A DNA stretch of 64,000 nt from Rhabdophis nuchalis (taxonomy: Eukaryota; Chordata; Lepidosauria; Squamata; Natricidae). This document shows positions 1 to 11,422 of the stretch, piece after piece; within the stretch, counting starts at the first letter, position 1, and every line of letters begins with the position of its first letter. The DNA is taken from the NCBI GenBank assembly GCA_039707465.1, contig CM077644.1, forward strand, positions 199,179,962-199,243,961. Reading direction: 5' to 3'. A program made the position numbers and the translations under genes. Under the pieces are notes generated by a model. That model did no database searches and was not told the origin of the DNA. It saw only the letters and a program-made list of their open reading frames with translations.

Positions 1-96
1 CTAGCCAGCTGATGTACAGAGGCCTCTTAATATCTTAATCTCCCATGATTCAGTCACAGAAAATGGGAAACTGCTTTAATATTAAGAAATATAATT

Positions 97-152
97 GGCT
101 CCTTTAATTTTCAATTGTATACTGTTCTATACAATCGAAAATTAAAGGAGCC
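97..152. repeat. Short perfect-type hairpin (25-bp arms)
   Basis: Arms 97-121 and 128-152 are reverse complements with one mismatch, separated by a 6-nt loop. The stem is AT-rich with GGCTCC at its base. It lies in the presumed intron upstream of the first recognisable PH exon. It could be a tiny palindromic MITE or a transcribed hairpin; nothing else identifies it. Confidence 0.7.
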
Positions 153-2630
153 AGGTGATCTGATAAAGCACCTCCACCACTCTAGACAGCATTATTCAAA
201 TAACCTCTGTTCCTAGAAAAATACATTTTGGTATTTGGGTTGCACGTTTTATGATTTCCATATGAATCAGGAGCCTACATTGTAAGATAGCAACACTTGC
301 ATTTTGTAAGTAGGACTTATGACTCTTCAGAGAATCAGATTAGTATCTTTTCGGGTCTATCTGGAGATGTAAAGAATTAAATAGAAGACCTCTGACATTT
401 AAAACAGAAGCTTTCTTGTTGCTTTCATCTTGCTTCTAAGTTATTGGCCATTTCTCTTCATTTTTATTTCACCGTTAGTTTGCATTTGGGTTTCAGCAAA
501 TAAAGCTAAATATCTTGAGATAGTTTTCTTTTTAAAAATAATATAATAGCCTTATTTGGGATTGTAAAGGGAGTTCTAGGCAAATAAAATCCCTTTTCAT
601 AGCATCATAATAAAAATGTGCTGTTTATCCTTTGGAATTTTTAAAAAAAGAAGAAATGCACCGTGGAAGCATCAAACAAAACTCTTCACATTGATGAAAT
701 CACAGCTGTCCAATTTTATTTTAGCTGAATATAATAATAGATAAATAAAATGCCTTCTGAAACTACAGTAATCTGGCTAGAATTAACCACAAATTTATGT
801 GTCTGTGTGTATAAATGCCTAAGCATTTGATGTGAACTGCTTTTTAAGAATTTCGCAAGCCAAAAATGTTAATAAAATATTATCTCTTTAGTTTTTACAT
901 AGGAAAGCTGTACATAAAATTCAATACTTTGAATTGAATTTTAACTTTCAAAATTTGAAAGTGAACTTTTTACAACTGGACACTTTTGCACAAATTATGT
1001 TTACAGACACACACACAAACAAACACAATTAACTTACCACATTTTTTATGAGTACTAAATAAAATTAAGCCAGACTTGAATAGATTAAGAGCCATTCTAA
1101 AGCCTTTCTATATTTGCTTTGCTCCAGCAGCATTTCTGGACCAATATATATTTATGCAATGTCACCAGTTTAAAATAGCAAGCTCAATATATTTTTATTA
1201 AGTGCTGCAGTAGCTTGAGGGAAGCATTAATTGAAAGATGATTTCTCATCATCCAATTGGTCAGTTGAAAGAAACACTGATTGGCTAATAGTGATGTGCA
1301 TAAACAGTGTTCAAAAGTTAGAGAATTGAACATGAACACATGGCCAATTTTCAAATGGTTTCAAGGGACTGTGGACTAGAAATGAAGTTGGAACAAAACA
1401 GTAAACTAAAATTCAATAAAATAAAACATACACATTGTACTCAAATTTTATTCTGTATTTATAAAATGTTAAATACCATATTATGTACAGTTTTCACAGT
1501 ATTTTGCTAAATCCGTATGATATTGTTTGATCAATGAACCTTGAATTGCAATTTAGTCTTACAGAACCCCTAGAGGAAAATAACTAGAGCAATGTTTCTT
1601 AAAAAAACCAAATTCGAATGCTTTGCTGTCATCAAATAGTTGTCTTAAGTTATTCAACTCATATGCAGTGTCTTTATTTAAAAAAACACTTTCCTACAAC
1701 TAAAAAGAAGCCATATAAATAATCTGGTTCCATGCCATATCGATATTTATAAGTAATATAGCATCTTAAATTGTATCCAGAAGCAAATTGGGAGCCAGGG
1801 CATTTGACAGAGAAAAGGTTTATTTAAAACATGTTATGAATGCTGACTATAATACTATTCAATTTGAGATCCCTCCCTTTCTCTTAATTATAAATTTATA
1901 TATTTGATGGCAAAGGTTTTGAGTTATGTTTGTTCCTGCTACCTCTCTGATTAAATATACATCAGCATGTAAAATGACCAAGATTGAGAAAGAAAAATTG
2001 ATTGCTCATGAAACAGAAACTATGTCACATTTTGAAGGGATTTTTTCTCCTAATCACTCTTCTTACATTCAATTGTAGGAGATTGGTTTGCTTAATAAGG
2101 GAGGAGGAACAGGATCTGATATCTCTGGTCTATCACATTTAAATCCTATTCAATTTCAAATCCATATTGGACTAGTTCCTTATTTAAACTATTTTCTGAC
2201 TTTATTTGGGAACCATGACTGATTTACAAATATGTTGCAATAATCTGTCAATTATAAAATCACATTATTATTGTCCAACTAGACTGAAAATAATTATTTT
2301 TGGTCACAAGTTAACATTATATGGCCCATTGTCATCCAACATAGTCTGTAAACTTCAAAAATATTATCATGGCACTGATAATGAAAGTAGAGGGATACGG
2401 CTGGAGGAATTGGCCTCCTCTTTCCAAGATGTGCTATTAGAAAATATAGAATATTGAGATATCATATGTGTAGGAACATTAGATAGAAGTATAAGCGTTT
2501 CACAATTTGTCTAAATTAGGATTAGATAAACAAGTCTTGCTACATAAGCAAGACTTTGCCTTTCATCCTCTGGCAATTAAAGTTGCATCATAAGCACTCT
2601 TCAAGCTTGAATGTGTTGGTTTTGTTGTAG
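153..2630. other. AT-rich presumed intron, no gene seen
   Basis: No convincing exon, RNA gene or classifiable repeat was seen. The reading frames here are short and compositionally random. The stretch ends in a plausible acceptor (tttgttgtag) before the first exon. Confidence 0.5.
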
Positions 2631-2788
2631 GACGAAGGAAAATGCAGACCACTGGAAGTAACAAAGGTTGAAGGTGCTGAAATTGGCTTGGATAACAGCT
2701 TGGGCAAGCCTTTTGCATTTAAATGTGTTCCTCGGGCTGGAAACAGGGTTTTTTATTTCCGCGCAACATCAGCCCAAGAAATGAAGAG
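2631..2788 (+). CDS. Internal exon 1 of tandem PH-domain gene (C-terminal part of first PH domain)
   Basis: The exon opens after tttgttgtag and closes at the donor ag|gtacat. It carries 52 codons plus two bases. The translation starts DEGKCRPLEVTKV and includes GKPFAFKCVP and RVFYFRATSAQEMK, the pattern of late PH strands (hydrophobic-F-hydrophobic, then F-x-A/S-x-S-x-x-E-M). The following exon supplies the conserved helix tryptophan, so this is the second half of a PH domain whose start lies upstream of what I can recognise. PH domains bind phosphoinositides or proteins and usually place signalling or cytoskeletal proteins at membranes. No paralogue I could recall (FARP, AFAP1, CNKSR, IPCEF1, ADAP, MPRIP) matched the sequence, so no symbol is given. 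Confidence 0.85.
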
Positions 2789-3260
2789 GTACATTCCGCT
2801 CACTAAATTAGTATGTTTTCTCTTTTTGTGTGTGTATTGCATTTATTAAGTTATGTAACAGGAATACTCATCAGCCTGTTGTGAAAGGGAGGGAGAACTA
2901 ACATATGGCACTCAGACTTAATTACAGTTCTCTCTTTCTTTGGCAAGGATTGTCTCTGTTAGCATTTTGTTATTCCCAGTGGGGGAGGGGGGTTGGAATC
3001 ATTTCTCTTTTTTCTTTAATGTAGCAGTTCTCTTAGATCACATTAGAGTTATATCTGATCTAAGATTCTATTTTTTCACGTGACCAATAAGAGCTCTATC
3101 AAAAGTTCAGAAGCACAAGAAGGATGTAATGCTTTCCTCTATACTAACACACACACACACACACACGTCCCTCCAGAAGCACCATCCCTGTTACTGACCA
3201 CTATTAGTACTGATGATCAAGTTAATAGTAAGGAATGTTTATTTCATTCCACTCTGTCTC

Positions 3261-3460
3261 TACAGATAGCCCTCATTTAGTGACCACAACCAGAACCAGT
3301 AACTGGGTGGTTAAGTGAAGTGGTTTTTAAGTGAAACTGTAATTGTGGCTATGAACTTCACCTTTTTTTTGCTTCGCAATGTGAAGATTGGTGACTTTTT
3401 CATCATTATCATTGCGAACAATTATTAAACAAGGCAGTTGCTAAACGAGGACTCCCTGTA
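3261..3460. mobile_element. Short Tc1/mariner-type non-autonomous element
   Basis: The ends are imperfect inverted repeats: CAGATAGCCCTCATTTAG on the left and the complement of CTAAACGAGGACTCCCTG on the right. Both are bordered by TA, which fits TA target duplication. The interior has the 'not in conduct with neighbours' pattern of short squamate MITEs and no open frame. Related pieces may lie near 29.45, 38.45 and 39.6 kb. It sits in the intron after the first PH exon. Confidence 0.6.
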
Positions 3461-3584
3461 CACTGCTTTTGTCTGATTTAAAGATTGGTACTTTTAAGCT
3501 CCGTCTTCAGCCTTCTACCTACTGAAAGAACAAAATATTCTTCCTTCTCCTCTCTACACCCTCACAATGAGGAGGCAAGCTTTA

Positions 3585-4042
3585 CCTCAAAGCAAGTTGC
3601 GGGACCGCCTCCTACCACATACCTCCCTTAGACCTGTCTGCTCCCACAGAGTGGGTCTCCTCAGGGTGCCATCCGCCGGACAATGCCGACGGGTGGCCCC
3701 CAGGGGGAGAGCCTTCTCTGTGGCAGGGCCTGACCTCTGGAATGACCTGCCCCCTGATCTTCGCACCATCACGGACCTACGCCTCTTCCACTGAGGATTA
3801 AAGACATATCTATTTCAAGAAGCCGGCCTGGCTTAATTTTAATGGGTAAAGTTTTTAATTGATTTTAACCTTTTCTAATTTAAATTCTCAGCACAGACCC
3901 TAATTTAATTCCATTTTAAACTGTTATATATTGTATTGTTTTGTATATGTTTTTATATTTCTGTGCACCGCCCTGAGTCCCCTCGGGGAGATAGGGCAGT
4001 ATACAAATTTGATAAAATAAAATAAATAAATAAATAAATAAG
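3585..4042 (+). mobile_element. 5'-truncated L2/CR1-like LINE, 3' end
   Basis: The translation keeps the terminal LINE ORF2 motifs SHRVGLLRVPSAGQCRR, GRAFSVAGPDLWNDLPPDL and TDLRLFH, followed by a 3' UTR with the family signature tgtgcaccgccctgagtcc and an (AAAT/AATA)n tail. The same 3' end occurs at least eight more times in this window. Only the last ~75 codons remain. Confidence 0.8.
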
Positions 4043-4127
4043 TTTCTTAATAAAACAGATTTGTTTTATTACCTGACTCTAGATAACCTTAACTGCTCTA
4101 CTTGCGCACAATGGGGGTTTGTTTGTT

Positions 4128-4372
4128 TGCTTGGTGCTTTGAGTCAATGTTGACTCATGGTAGCTACCTGGTTTAATTCTTACAGTTACCTTGTCAATAT
4201 TTTTGGAAGTGGTTTGCCCTTGCTTGCTTCACAGAATTGACTGACAGTGATTGGCTCAAGTTTATCCAGTTAGCTTCATATCAGGGGCAAGGGGTGGGGT
4301 TGCTTGAACTCATAGTCTCCCAGATTCTAGTTATATGCCTTAACCACAACATCAAACTCACTCACTTGAGCA
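4128..4372 (-). mobile_element. tRNA-derived SINE fragment, reversed
   Basis: Read on the minus strand it has the conserved SINE core seen at 35318-35552: a tRNA-like head with '...gttaaggcatataactagaa...', a B-box-like 'gagttc' and the downstream 'ttggaagtggtttgcc' type segment in the opposite sense. It is diverged and lacks a clear tail. Confidence 0.5.
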
Positions 4373-4587
4373 AATGTGCATGCTAAATTCACAGCTCAGA
4401 GAAGGAACTAGGTGTTCCAGTGAGTTACCATCCATTCTTTTGGACTAGACAAATGGAGAAATATCAAACGTGCACAGCTCAAGAGGCTTCGATCTTTTCT
4501 TGCATAAGCCTTTCAATTGCTGTTAGTCAGTGCATAGCTCTTTTCTTCCAGACAAAACTATACTTCTTTGTATTTTTTCCCCCAAAG

Positions 4588-4630
4588 GTGGGTAGAGATC
4601 ATGGAAAAAGCTGCACATCCTATTCATCAG
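4588..4630 (+). CDS. Internal exon 2 of tandem PH-domain gene (first PH terminal helix)
   Basis: A 43-nt exon between acceptor cccaaag and donor cag|gtaata. Joined to the preceding exon the arginine codon is completed (ag|g) and the frame reads MKRWVEIMEKAAHPIHQ. The tryptophan is the near-invariant residue of the PH C-terminal helix. The exon ends in phase 0. The splice-phase match on both sides is the main support, since the exon is too short to recognise alone. Confidence 0.85.
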
Positions 4631-5842
4631 GTAATATGATTTTTAAAATACTACAAGTAAATTTATTGTTTGATATAGAAATTAGGGGAGACTGGAACCT
4701 CAGGGAAGATATGAAGGGTTGCTGGGGGTCGATCACTTTTAAAGATGCTAGGCTCACTGTTTGAATTACAATCCCAATGTCCAACACAGGAACTCCTCTA
4801 AAAGCCACATTACAACTGGCTACAATTCTGGCTGTTGAATGCCAGGTCACTCTGTAATAAAGCTGTCCGCATACATAATATGATAATGAATGAGATCTGG
4901 TTTGTATCATTGAAATCTGGGTAGGCCAAGACAGGGCTTTCCCCTCTCAGAGGTGTGGCTACTTTGGTTTTGCATTGACCCTCAGAGGATCTGCCCTGCA
5001 GATAACCGAATGAGAGACTATCTGAAGACTTGCTGTTGTACTATCTTCCCTGTTGCACAGTATCTTCCCTACTTGAGCTTCTGGTTCCATTGCTGGGTTG
5101 ATGATTGAAACCCTTAGCCTTGCAATACTTGGAAATTTCAATTTGCTGCCCAGTGACATTGAGTTTGGAGTAGCTTAGTACGTCATGGTTTCCATGGCAA
5201 CTATGGACCTGTTCAAGTCATCAGGTCCCAAGCATACTGAAGGTTGCACTCTAAAGCTAGCTTTTGTCTTGGGGCAGTTTACATGATCGAGGTTTGGAAA
5301 ACATAATTATCAATCCATTGTCAAGGTCAGATCACTTTCTGATTGCTTTTTGGCTCACTGGTGCCACCCACACTACAAGGTGCAAAGTTCTGATACAGTA
5401 GGGTTCCAGAAGGAATTTGAACTTTTCCCTGAGGGTCTGGTGGGCTGTTTGGCATCTTGAAATGTATGTGTTGCTGGGGCCTTAGATCAGATTGCCCCTA
5501 TACCGCCTCTCAACCTGAGCCAATATTGGGATATGTCTTGGATTTTTTTTGAGGAACTCAAGAAATAAAGTATATAAATAGGTGCCTGGATCACTGTTGG
5601 GGGAAGACTAAGAATGAATCCAACCAAGCATGAGTAAGGACCCCATTAGAGTTTACATTGTAGTTATAAAGATGTTTAAATGTTCTCATTTCTCCATCCT
5701 TATTGTGTTTGCTAGTACCCTGCTTGGCAGACTGTTATAACAACTCAGGTGCTGATGAGGAAAGACAGGCCAAAGTATCATCTCCAGGACTCTTATGAGG
5801 AATATTCTGGATATTTTGCAAATAAACTTGAGTTTAGTCAAT

Positions 5843-6505
5843 TTCAATTCAATTCAATTTAATATTTGTAAACTGCTCCCTCTCCCCATAGGGACTCGGG
5901 GCGGTGCACAGGAAGAATAAAAAACAATAAATATATACAAACATTTCTTTAAAAAACAAATTAAACCTAAACCTGTGCTAAAATTCCCCATTAAAACTAA
6001 GCTATACTAAAAAACTTCCCAATAAAACCCCAGAGACAGAGAGACTAACCTAGGCCGGCCAGACAGAAAAGATGTGTTTTTAATTTAAGACGGAAGGAGC
6101 GGAGGTCCGTGGTCGTCCTAATGTCGGGGGGAAGGTCGTTCCAGAGGGCCGGGCCCGCCACAGAGAGAGCCCTTCCCCTGGGTGTCGCCCGCTGACAAAG
6201 TCTAGTGGACGGCACCCGGAGAAGTCCCTCTCTGTGGGAGCGAATCGGCCGTGAGGATTTATGAGGCAGGATCCGATCCCGCAGATAGCTAGGTCCCGAG
6301 CCATGGAGCGCTTTAAAGATGATAATTAACACCTTGAAGCGCACCCGGAAGACGACAGGTAGCCAGTGCAGCTCGCGCAAGAGCGGTGTTACATGGGTAA
6401 ACCTGGCGGTTCCCATAATTGCTCGCGCGGCTGCGTTCTGGACTAGCTGAAGTCTCCGGGTGCACCTCAAGGGGAGCCCCATGTAGAGAGTATTGGAGTT
6501 CAACT
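5843..6505 (-). mobile_element. L2/CR1-like LINE, 5'-truncated
   Basis: The minus strand encodes about 165 residues of the reverse-transcriptase ORF C-terminus with LRCTRRLQLVQNAAARAIMG, HVTPLLRELHWLPVVFRVRF and WNDLPPDIRTTTDL. It is followed by the 3' UTR signature (complement of 'actgctccctctccccatagggactcggggcggtgcacagg', 5868-5912) and a short AATTG-rich tail. It is closely related to the copy at 25352-26318, suggesting the same subfamily. It lies in the intron between PH exons 2 and 3. Confidence 0.85.
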
Positions 6506-7116
6506 GGTCAGTTCCAGTTGAAGTGTCTGGGCAAAAGCCTTGTGGTGTTGTCACAAGTGAATTTTATTCTGTGCTCCGAGGAAATGGACAGAGGTCTTCA
6601 ATCTGTACTTGAATCTGTTACTTTGGCACATGTACTTGCTAGATCATATCCTCCTGGATAGTCCCCTAGGAAGTGACCTGTAACTGAGTTTATAGAAAGG
6701 TGTCACCTTTTTTGAGTGAGAAGGTGGCACCCTTGGTTTTGAAGGAATTCTAGTCCACACTCTCCTGAAGAACCCAGACCAACAATACTGAACAAATTTT
6801 GTTTGGTCTACAATCTTCTCTTATTAAGACTGGAAGGAAGTAGGATCTGTGATGGAGATGGGATGGGACGAGATGATCCATGCATCCTCATGTGCCTTGA
6901 TTTTTTTGCAATTTTAATTACCATCAATCACTATATTCTTTGGCTCAGCATCTGGAATTGGGATGACAGGCATTGTTTTACAGTGGTTCTCCTCCATTCT
7001 TTGATTTCAATTAGTGTTGATTAATAGGGAGAGATGCTGTACAACTCCTCACCTGCGAGATCTTCAGGGTTTGACATTCTCACCAATTCACTCTGTGTGT
7101 GTATGTATGCAAGTAC

Positions 7117-7362
7117 CAGAGGTGGGTTGCTGCCGATTTGGCCCAGTTCAGCTGAACCAGTAGTAGAATTCAGACCTGGGTCGCAGAATCGGCAGTGACC
7201 CAGGCCTGGCATGCCCCCGAACTGGTTTCTCCAGTGTTTTCTGCCATTGCATGGTTCTGAACATATGCAGAGCAATTTTTAGTCAAATGTGCATGCGCAA
7301 GCAATGTTCATCCGGCGCATATGCAGTGAACCAATACTAACCGGTTCAAGAACCCACCCCTA
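7117..7362. mobile_element. hAT-like MITE, family A
   Basis: Begins CAGAGGTGGGTT and ends AACCCACCCCTA. The flanks gcaagtac (7109-7116) and gcatgtac (7363-7370) match at 7 of 8 bases, the 8-bp target duplication expected of hAT elements. There is no coding capacity. Same family as the copies at 10308, 10998, 12440, 17722, 25211, 29135, 31922, 33384, 47808, 51898 and 55003. Confidence 0.8.
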
Positions 7363-7624
7363 GCATGTACTGTATGCAAACACATGCGTACACACACACA
7401 CATGCACACGCACGCACGTACTCATTAGCTTCCCAGAGTATCTGAAGAGGGATGGCCAGTAAATGCAATAAAAAATAAACTTCTGGAATTAATGGCCTTA
7501 CATAGCCATTTTGTTTTCTTCCTAGTGTTTCCCACACATGCAGGATCCCCCCTCATTTTTTTAATTAATTGAGTATTGATCCATTGGTTGCAACAAGAAT
7601 TGATTGACCAGCTTGTTTTTAAAA

Positions 7625-7750
7625 CCTGAGGTTGCGGGCTAAGAGTGATTGCCTCAAAGTAACCCTAGGTCTTTCTGGCCTAAGGCAAGACTAAAACTCA
7701 GTCTCCTGGTTTCTAACTTGATAACTTAACTGTTAGATTAAATTGGCTCA
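7625..7750 (-). mobile_element. tRNA-derived SINE fragment, reversed
   Basis: The complement contains the SINE head 'gagccaattt...gttaag...ggagactgagttttagt' with B-box-like sequence, as in the forward copies at 35318 and 43400. Truncated, with no visible tail. Confidence 0.55.
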
Positions 7751-7757
7751 AAGCCTT

Positions 7758-8150
7758 TTATGCCTTCTTGTTTTGTACAATAATCAATGATCCCTTAAAT
7801 GTGCCAATAAAAATTATGCTCTTTCTCAGAAGTGGCTTATCACTTATTTTCTGTCTGGAAAAAAGAGTAATAATAGCAAAGGAAAAGACAACAAAATACA
7901 AAGAGCTGCAAATAGAAATAGAACAACTGTGGCAGAACAAAGCAAAGGTAGTACCGATGGTAATAAACTCTGTGGGTGCAATCCCAAAACAATGAGATTT
8001 GAGCCAGTTGAACACCATTGGCATTAACAAAATCACCACCAGCAAATTGCAAAAGGCAGCTTTACTTAGAAGAGCTTGAAACAATATTTGTAACCCCATC
8101 CAGCATCAACATCTGCATATCCCCAGATCCTTGGGAAGAATTGAAAGATG
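7758..8150 (+). mobile_element. Remnant of a non-LTR retrotransposon ORF (R4/Dong-like C-terminus)
   Basis: One frame reads EKTTKYKELQIEIEQLWQ then KVVPMVINSVGAIPKQ, a stop, and further on INKITTSKLQKAALL. This order (K-Y-x-x-L-x-x-E-hydrophobic-x-x-L-W, V-P-hydrophobic-V-hydrophobic-x-x-x-G-x-hydrophobic-P-K, L-Q-K-x-x-L-L) is what I associate with the C-terminus of certain vertebrate LINE ORFs; I place it nearest R4/Dong but am not sure of the clade. Stops show it is dead. Confidence 0.5.
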
Positions 8151-8953
8151 GATAAAAATGCCAAATCTAGTCTGAACATCTGGCTGACTGTGCAACAAAC
8201 CACAATAAATGCAATTTCAGCTCAGGGTATTTCAGCTCAGGGTTGAAACATAAGTCAGTATAACATGGCTCATCCTTGACAGTGAAAAATAACTGCGACT
8301 GGATGCTCAATCATCTAATTGTGTCCATGACAGAGCTGCCCCTTAGAAACTTCTCAAACTTCTGTGACATTTTAAAGACTTGGAAACCTATGTGCAATAA
8401 AATGTCATGGATTAAAGCTGCTTTATCAGCTGCAATCCACAGGAATTTATGATAAATGATTTTTTTCAAGAGACTTAGATGTCATGAAATTGATTTATAA
8501 GCATGCTCCAGAGGAAATGTTGATGCCTAAAAATAATTTCTGGGGTTACATTTTAATTGCCTCATTTAAGGGCTCTATTTAGGAAGCATATCGAATAATT
8601 ATCAGTTGAATTAAGAAATACCTTCATTTCACTAATTAAGCAAAATCTCTACTACCATTAGATATATTTCTCAATATATCTCAATATATCAAATAAACAT
8701 TTCTTGATGTCATGAAATGGTCACTTATAGCAAATGTAATGATGTTTAAGAATTGAATGTAGTAGAAGTTCTTGTGCTAGAAGAACACAAATTGGATATG
8801 AACTGACGTTTAGCCCTAAAAATGAAAGGTATGTGTTACACATTGAACAAATGATTGATTAGTCCACTTTTAAATACATGTAGAGATGTTTTCATGTCAA
8901 CAATTTCTGTACAAGTGGGGAAAATTGACTTATTTTCTAATGTTAACCTACAG

Positions 8954-9140
8954 AATCATGTGTGGGAAGATGTCACCATGCACAATACAAGCCTTCCACC
9001 ACTTGCTATCAAAAACCCGGAGTGCCTGGGGCTCCTCCACCAGCTGGACAAAACTAAAAATATATGGGTTCAACATTATTGCATTTTGAAAGATGGCTGT
9101 TTATATTTTTATGCTAGCATACGTTCTACACATGCTGTTG
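8954..9140 (+). CDS. Internal exon 3 of tandem PH-domain gene (linker and first half of second PH domain)
   Basis: The exon follows acceptor ttaacctacag and ends at gttg|gtaggt; 62 codons plus one base. It encodes a linker (NHVWEDVTMHNTSLPP) and then a new PH start, CLGLLHQLDKTKNIWVQHYC, with the usual G-x-L near the start, then W-hydrophobic-x-x-Y/W-C-hydrophobic-L, then DGCLYFYASI. The basic residues in the beta1-beta2 loop (K of DKTKN) are few compared with strong phosphoinositide binders, so membrane binding is not assured. Bases 9060-9085 recur exactly in the next intron (see 9751-9776). Confidence 0.88.
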
Positions 9141-9619
9141 GTAGGTGGCTCTGCCTTTCGGTCTTGCATCCTTTTTTCTCTTTAGAGAAATAGTTTGTTT
9201 CCCCGAGTTACATAAAATAGTTTATAATATCTTGTAATATTGTGTTAATGGTAATATTTTAATTCTAATCTTATATAAACTTCCATAGCCTTTTGAATTA
9301 TCCTAGAAGAAGCAATGATCTTCTCCCACTGATTTATTTTCTATCCTTCTTAAAATATGTAAGGTAGTTATATAACATACATATTTGGAAATAATTATAG
9401 CGAATGGGACAGCTGATTGCATCTTCCATATGCTAAATGTGTGAGGACAGCCTTCTATTTAGCATCTGTGCATATTAGAGCCGAAAAAAGATTCTGGTGA
9501 AATATAGAGAAGTGTAGATGTGTAGATGATAGTCATAACCACATGACTTAGAACATACATATATGTAATATATATTATTGCAGTTTTTCTCTTATTTTTC
9601 TTGTTATTGTTTTCTCTGT

Positions 9620-9687
9620 ACTGTTTCAGTTTGTTATATATGTATGTGTATGTATATGTGTGTGTGTGTTGTGTATATATGTGTGTA

Positions 9688-9756
<69 letters not shown>

Positions 9757-9802
9757 GGGTTCAACATTATTGCATTATTGCATATATATATATATATACT
9801 GT
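9620..9802. repeat. Compound (TG)n/(TA)n microsatellite with embedded exon copy
   Basis: A long TG/TATG tract (about 9640-9740) passes into TA repeats, is interrupted by a 26-bp exact copy of coding exon bases 9060-9085 at 9751-9776, and resumes as (TA)n. The repeat explains the cysteine/valine-rich and histidine/threonine-rich open frames seen on both strands here; they are not genes. Confidence 0.9.
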
Positions 9803-10307
9803 GGCATGCTTTGGGTCCTATCTGTTACACAAATCAACTCATGGGCTCCAAGAGGGCAGTTATCTCTGTGGTCATGATTGTGACTTTGTTGTTTTAGCTT
9901 TCATAAGGTGCCCAGAGATTCGTGGCTGAATGACTAGCCAGAGAAATTAAATGTTTAAATAAATAAAATAATAATTAAATGTAGCTTAAGTTAGTCATGT
10001 TTATATATTTTATATATTTTTTTCCAGATTTTTCTTTCATATCTCTTCAAAGCCCAGATTCATATGTTCATTTTCCTCACACTGGTGAAACCGCTTCTTG
10101 AGATAGAGTAATTCCTAGTTCCATGGTACTCTTCAGACAGAGCAATCATGCTTTAAAATACTAAAATTCAGAATTGCTGAATTCTGCAGCTATCTGTATC
10201 TTATGAAGCAATTGTCTGCAAGTCAGCATGAAATTCAAAAGTCCTTTCTCAGATTGGTTTTCATAATCCAAATATAATAGTCTGAATTAACTGGTAGTCT
10301 TAATAAC

Positions 10308-10598
10308 CAGGGGTGGGATCCTACCGGTTTAACAGCCGGTTTGCTGAGCATGTGCTGAGCGCTGTGCATGTGTGCACAGTTTAGAGAAGACTTACCTTCC
10401 AAATTATTGCTTGGGAAGAAAAACAGCTGAGGCACGGCGATCCACTCTGCTGCGCAACTCAGCTGAGAAGATAAAGGTACATAAAGCGCATGGATGGATG
10501 GGCCCACTTGCTTGTGGGAGAGAACCAGTACTTCCCCGCTGATCTTAGGGGCTACCTGTTCACCCAAACCAGTCCAAACTGGTAGAATCCCACCCCTG
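10308..10598. mobile_element. hAT-like MITE, family A
   Basis: Starts CAGGGGTGGGATCCTACC and ends GGTAGAATCCCACCCCTG. Flanks ttaataac (10300-10307) and ttaatagc (10599-10606) match at 7 of 8. The inverted ends, length and 8-bp duplication support a non-autonomous hAT element. It lies 100 bp upstream of PH exon 4. Confidence 0.85.
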
Positions 10599-10698
10599 TT
10601 AATAGCCTTTTAAAGTATGAGTGGCAGTCTTTTTCATCACATATTTTGGAATTTTTCCAGTATTCTTTGCCATGTACTTATTATCTTATTTTTTTTAG

Positions 10699-10834
10699 GG
10701 GGCATTTATTTGCAGGGCTACACTGTGAGTGAACAAAGCCTTGGTTCCAGAAGATCTGTGATTGAAGTAAAGCCACCTTCAGAAGAGTTTACTACTTTCT
10801 ACTTATGTGCCGAAAGTGTCAATGAAAACCAACG
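10699..10834 (+). CDS. Internal exon 4 of tandem PH-domain gene (second half of second PH domain)
   Basis: Placed after the acceptor tttttttag at 10697-10698, which completes the glycine codon begun in exon 3 and gives HAVGGIYLQGYTVSEQ, a good PH beta-strand. An alternative acceptor (tttgcag, ending 10715) would delete that strand. The rest reads RRSVIEVKPPSEEFTTFYLC then AESVNENQ, matching the last beta strands, and ends at cg|gtaaaa within an arginine codon, exactly as in exon 1. Length 136 nt. Confidence 0.87.
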
Positions 10835-10997
10835 GTAAAACATTTCATCTTTTTTCCAACTATTTGCTTATTTTTTTCCCTCTAGTATATTTCTACTTGC
10901 CTGTTTATACTTTACTGTAAGTGCAGAAAAAATTACACAGAAGTTCAAAATTATTTGGAAACATTGCCTGGACAATTAATTGTTTTATTTATATAAG

Positions 10998-11240
10998 CAG
11001 AGGTGAAATTCAGCAGGTTCTGGTAGGTTCTGGAGAACCAGTAGCAGAAATTTTGAGTAGTTTGGAGAACTGACAAGAACCACCTCTACCTGGCCCCAGA
11101 GTGGGGTGGAAATAGAGATTTTGCAATATCCTTCCCCCAGGAATGGGAGGGAATGGAAATTTTGCAGTGTCCTTCCCCTGTCACACCCACCAAGCCAAGC
11201 CCACAGAACCAGTAGTAAAAAAAATTGAATTTCACCACTG
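10998..11240. mobile_element. hAT-like MITE, family A, with perfect 8-bp target duplication
   Basis: Begins CAGAGGTGAAATTCAGCAGG and ends TTGAATTTCACCACTG. Both flanks read tatataag (10990-10997 and 11241-11248), a perfect 8-bp duplication. The body has the family's 'gattttgcaatatccttcccc' segments; in the copy at 12440 this segment has been amplified. Confidence 0.92.
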
Positions 11241-11248
11241 TATATAAG

Positions 11249-11330
11249 GATTGGCCCAAGGCAGAACTAAAATCTACAGTCTTCCTGTTTCTATTCTGGT
11301 GCCTTGACTACTACACCAAATTGGCTCTTA
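11249..11330 (-). mobile_element. tRNA-derived SINE head fragment, reversed
   Basis: The complement reads 'gagccaatttggtgtagtag' and then 'aaggcaccagaatagaaaca', the A-box side of the SINE head, then B-box-like 'tagattttagttctgcc'. Only the tRNA-related part is present, ending against the MITE at 10998-11240. Confidence 0.6.
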
Positions 11331-11422
11331 AAGTATGAATACTATTACAATATCTCTCTTACAAATATGGAGGCAGGGATAAATTATGGAAAAGCCTAAT
11401 TATTTTAAAGGAAGCTCTAATC

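Noticed and set aside
4420..4764. 114-codon frame overlapping PH exon 2
   Set aside because: It is in a different frame from the splice-consistent exon and has no motif; it reads through intron sequence.
9459..9929. Cysteine/valine-rich and histidine/threonine-rich proteins
   Set aside because: Translations of the (TG)n/(TA)n microsatellite.
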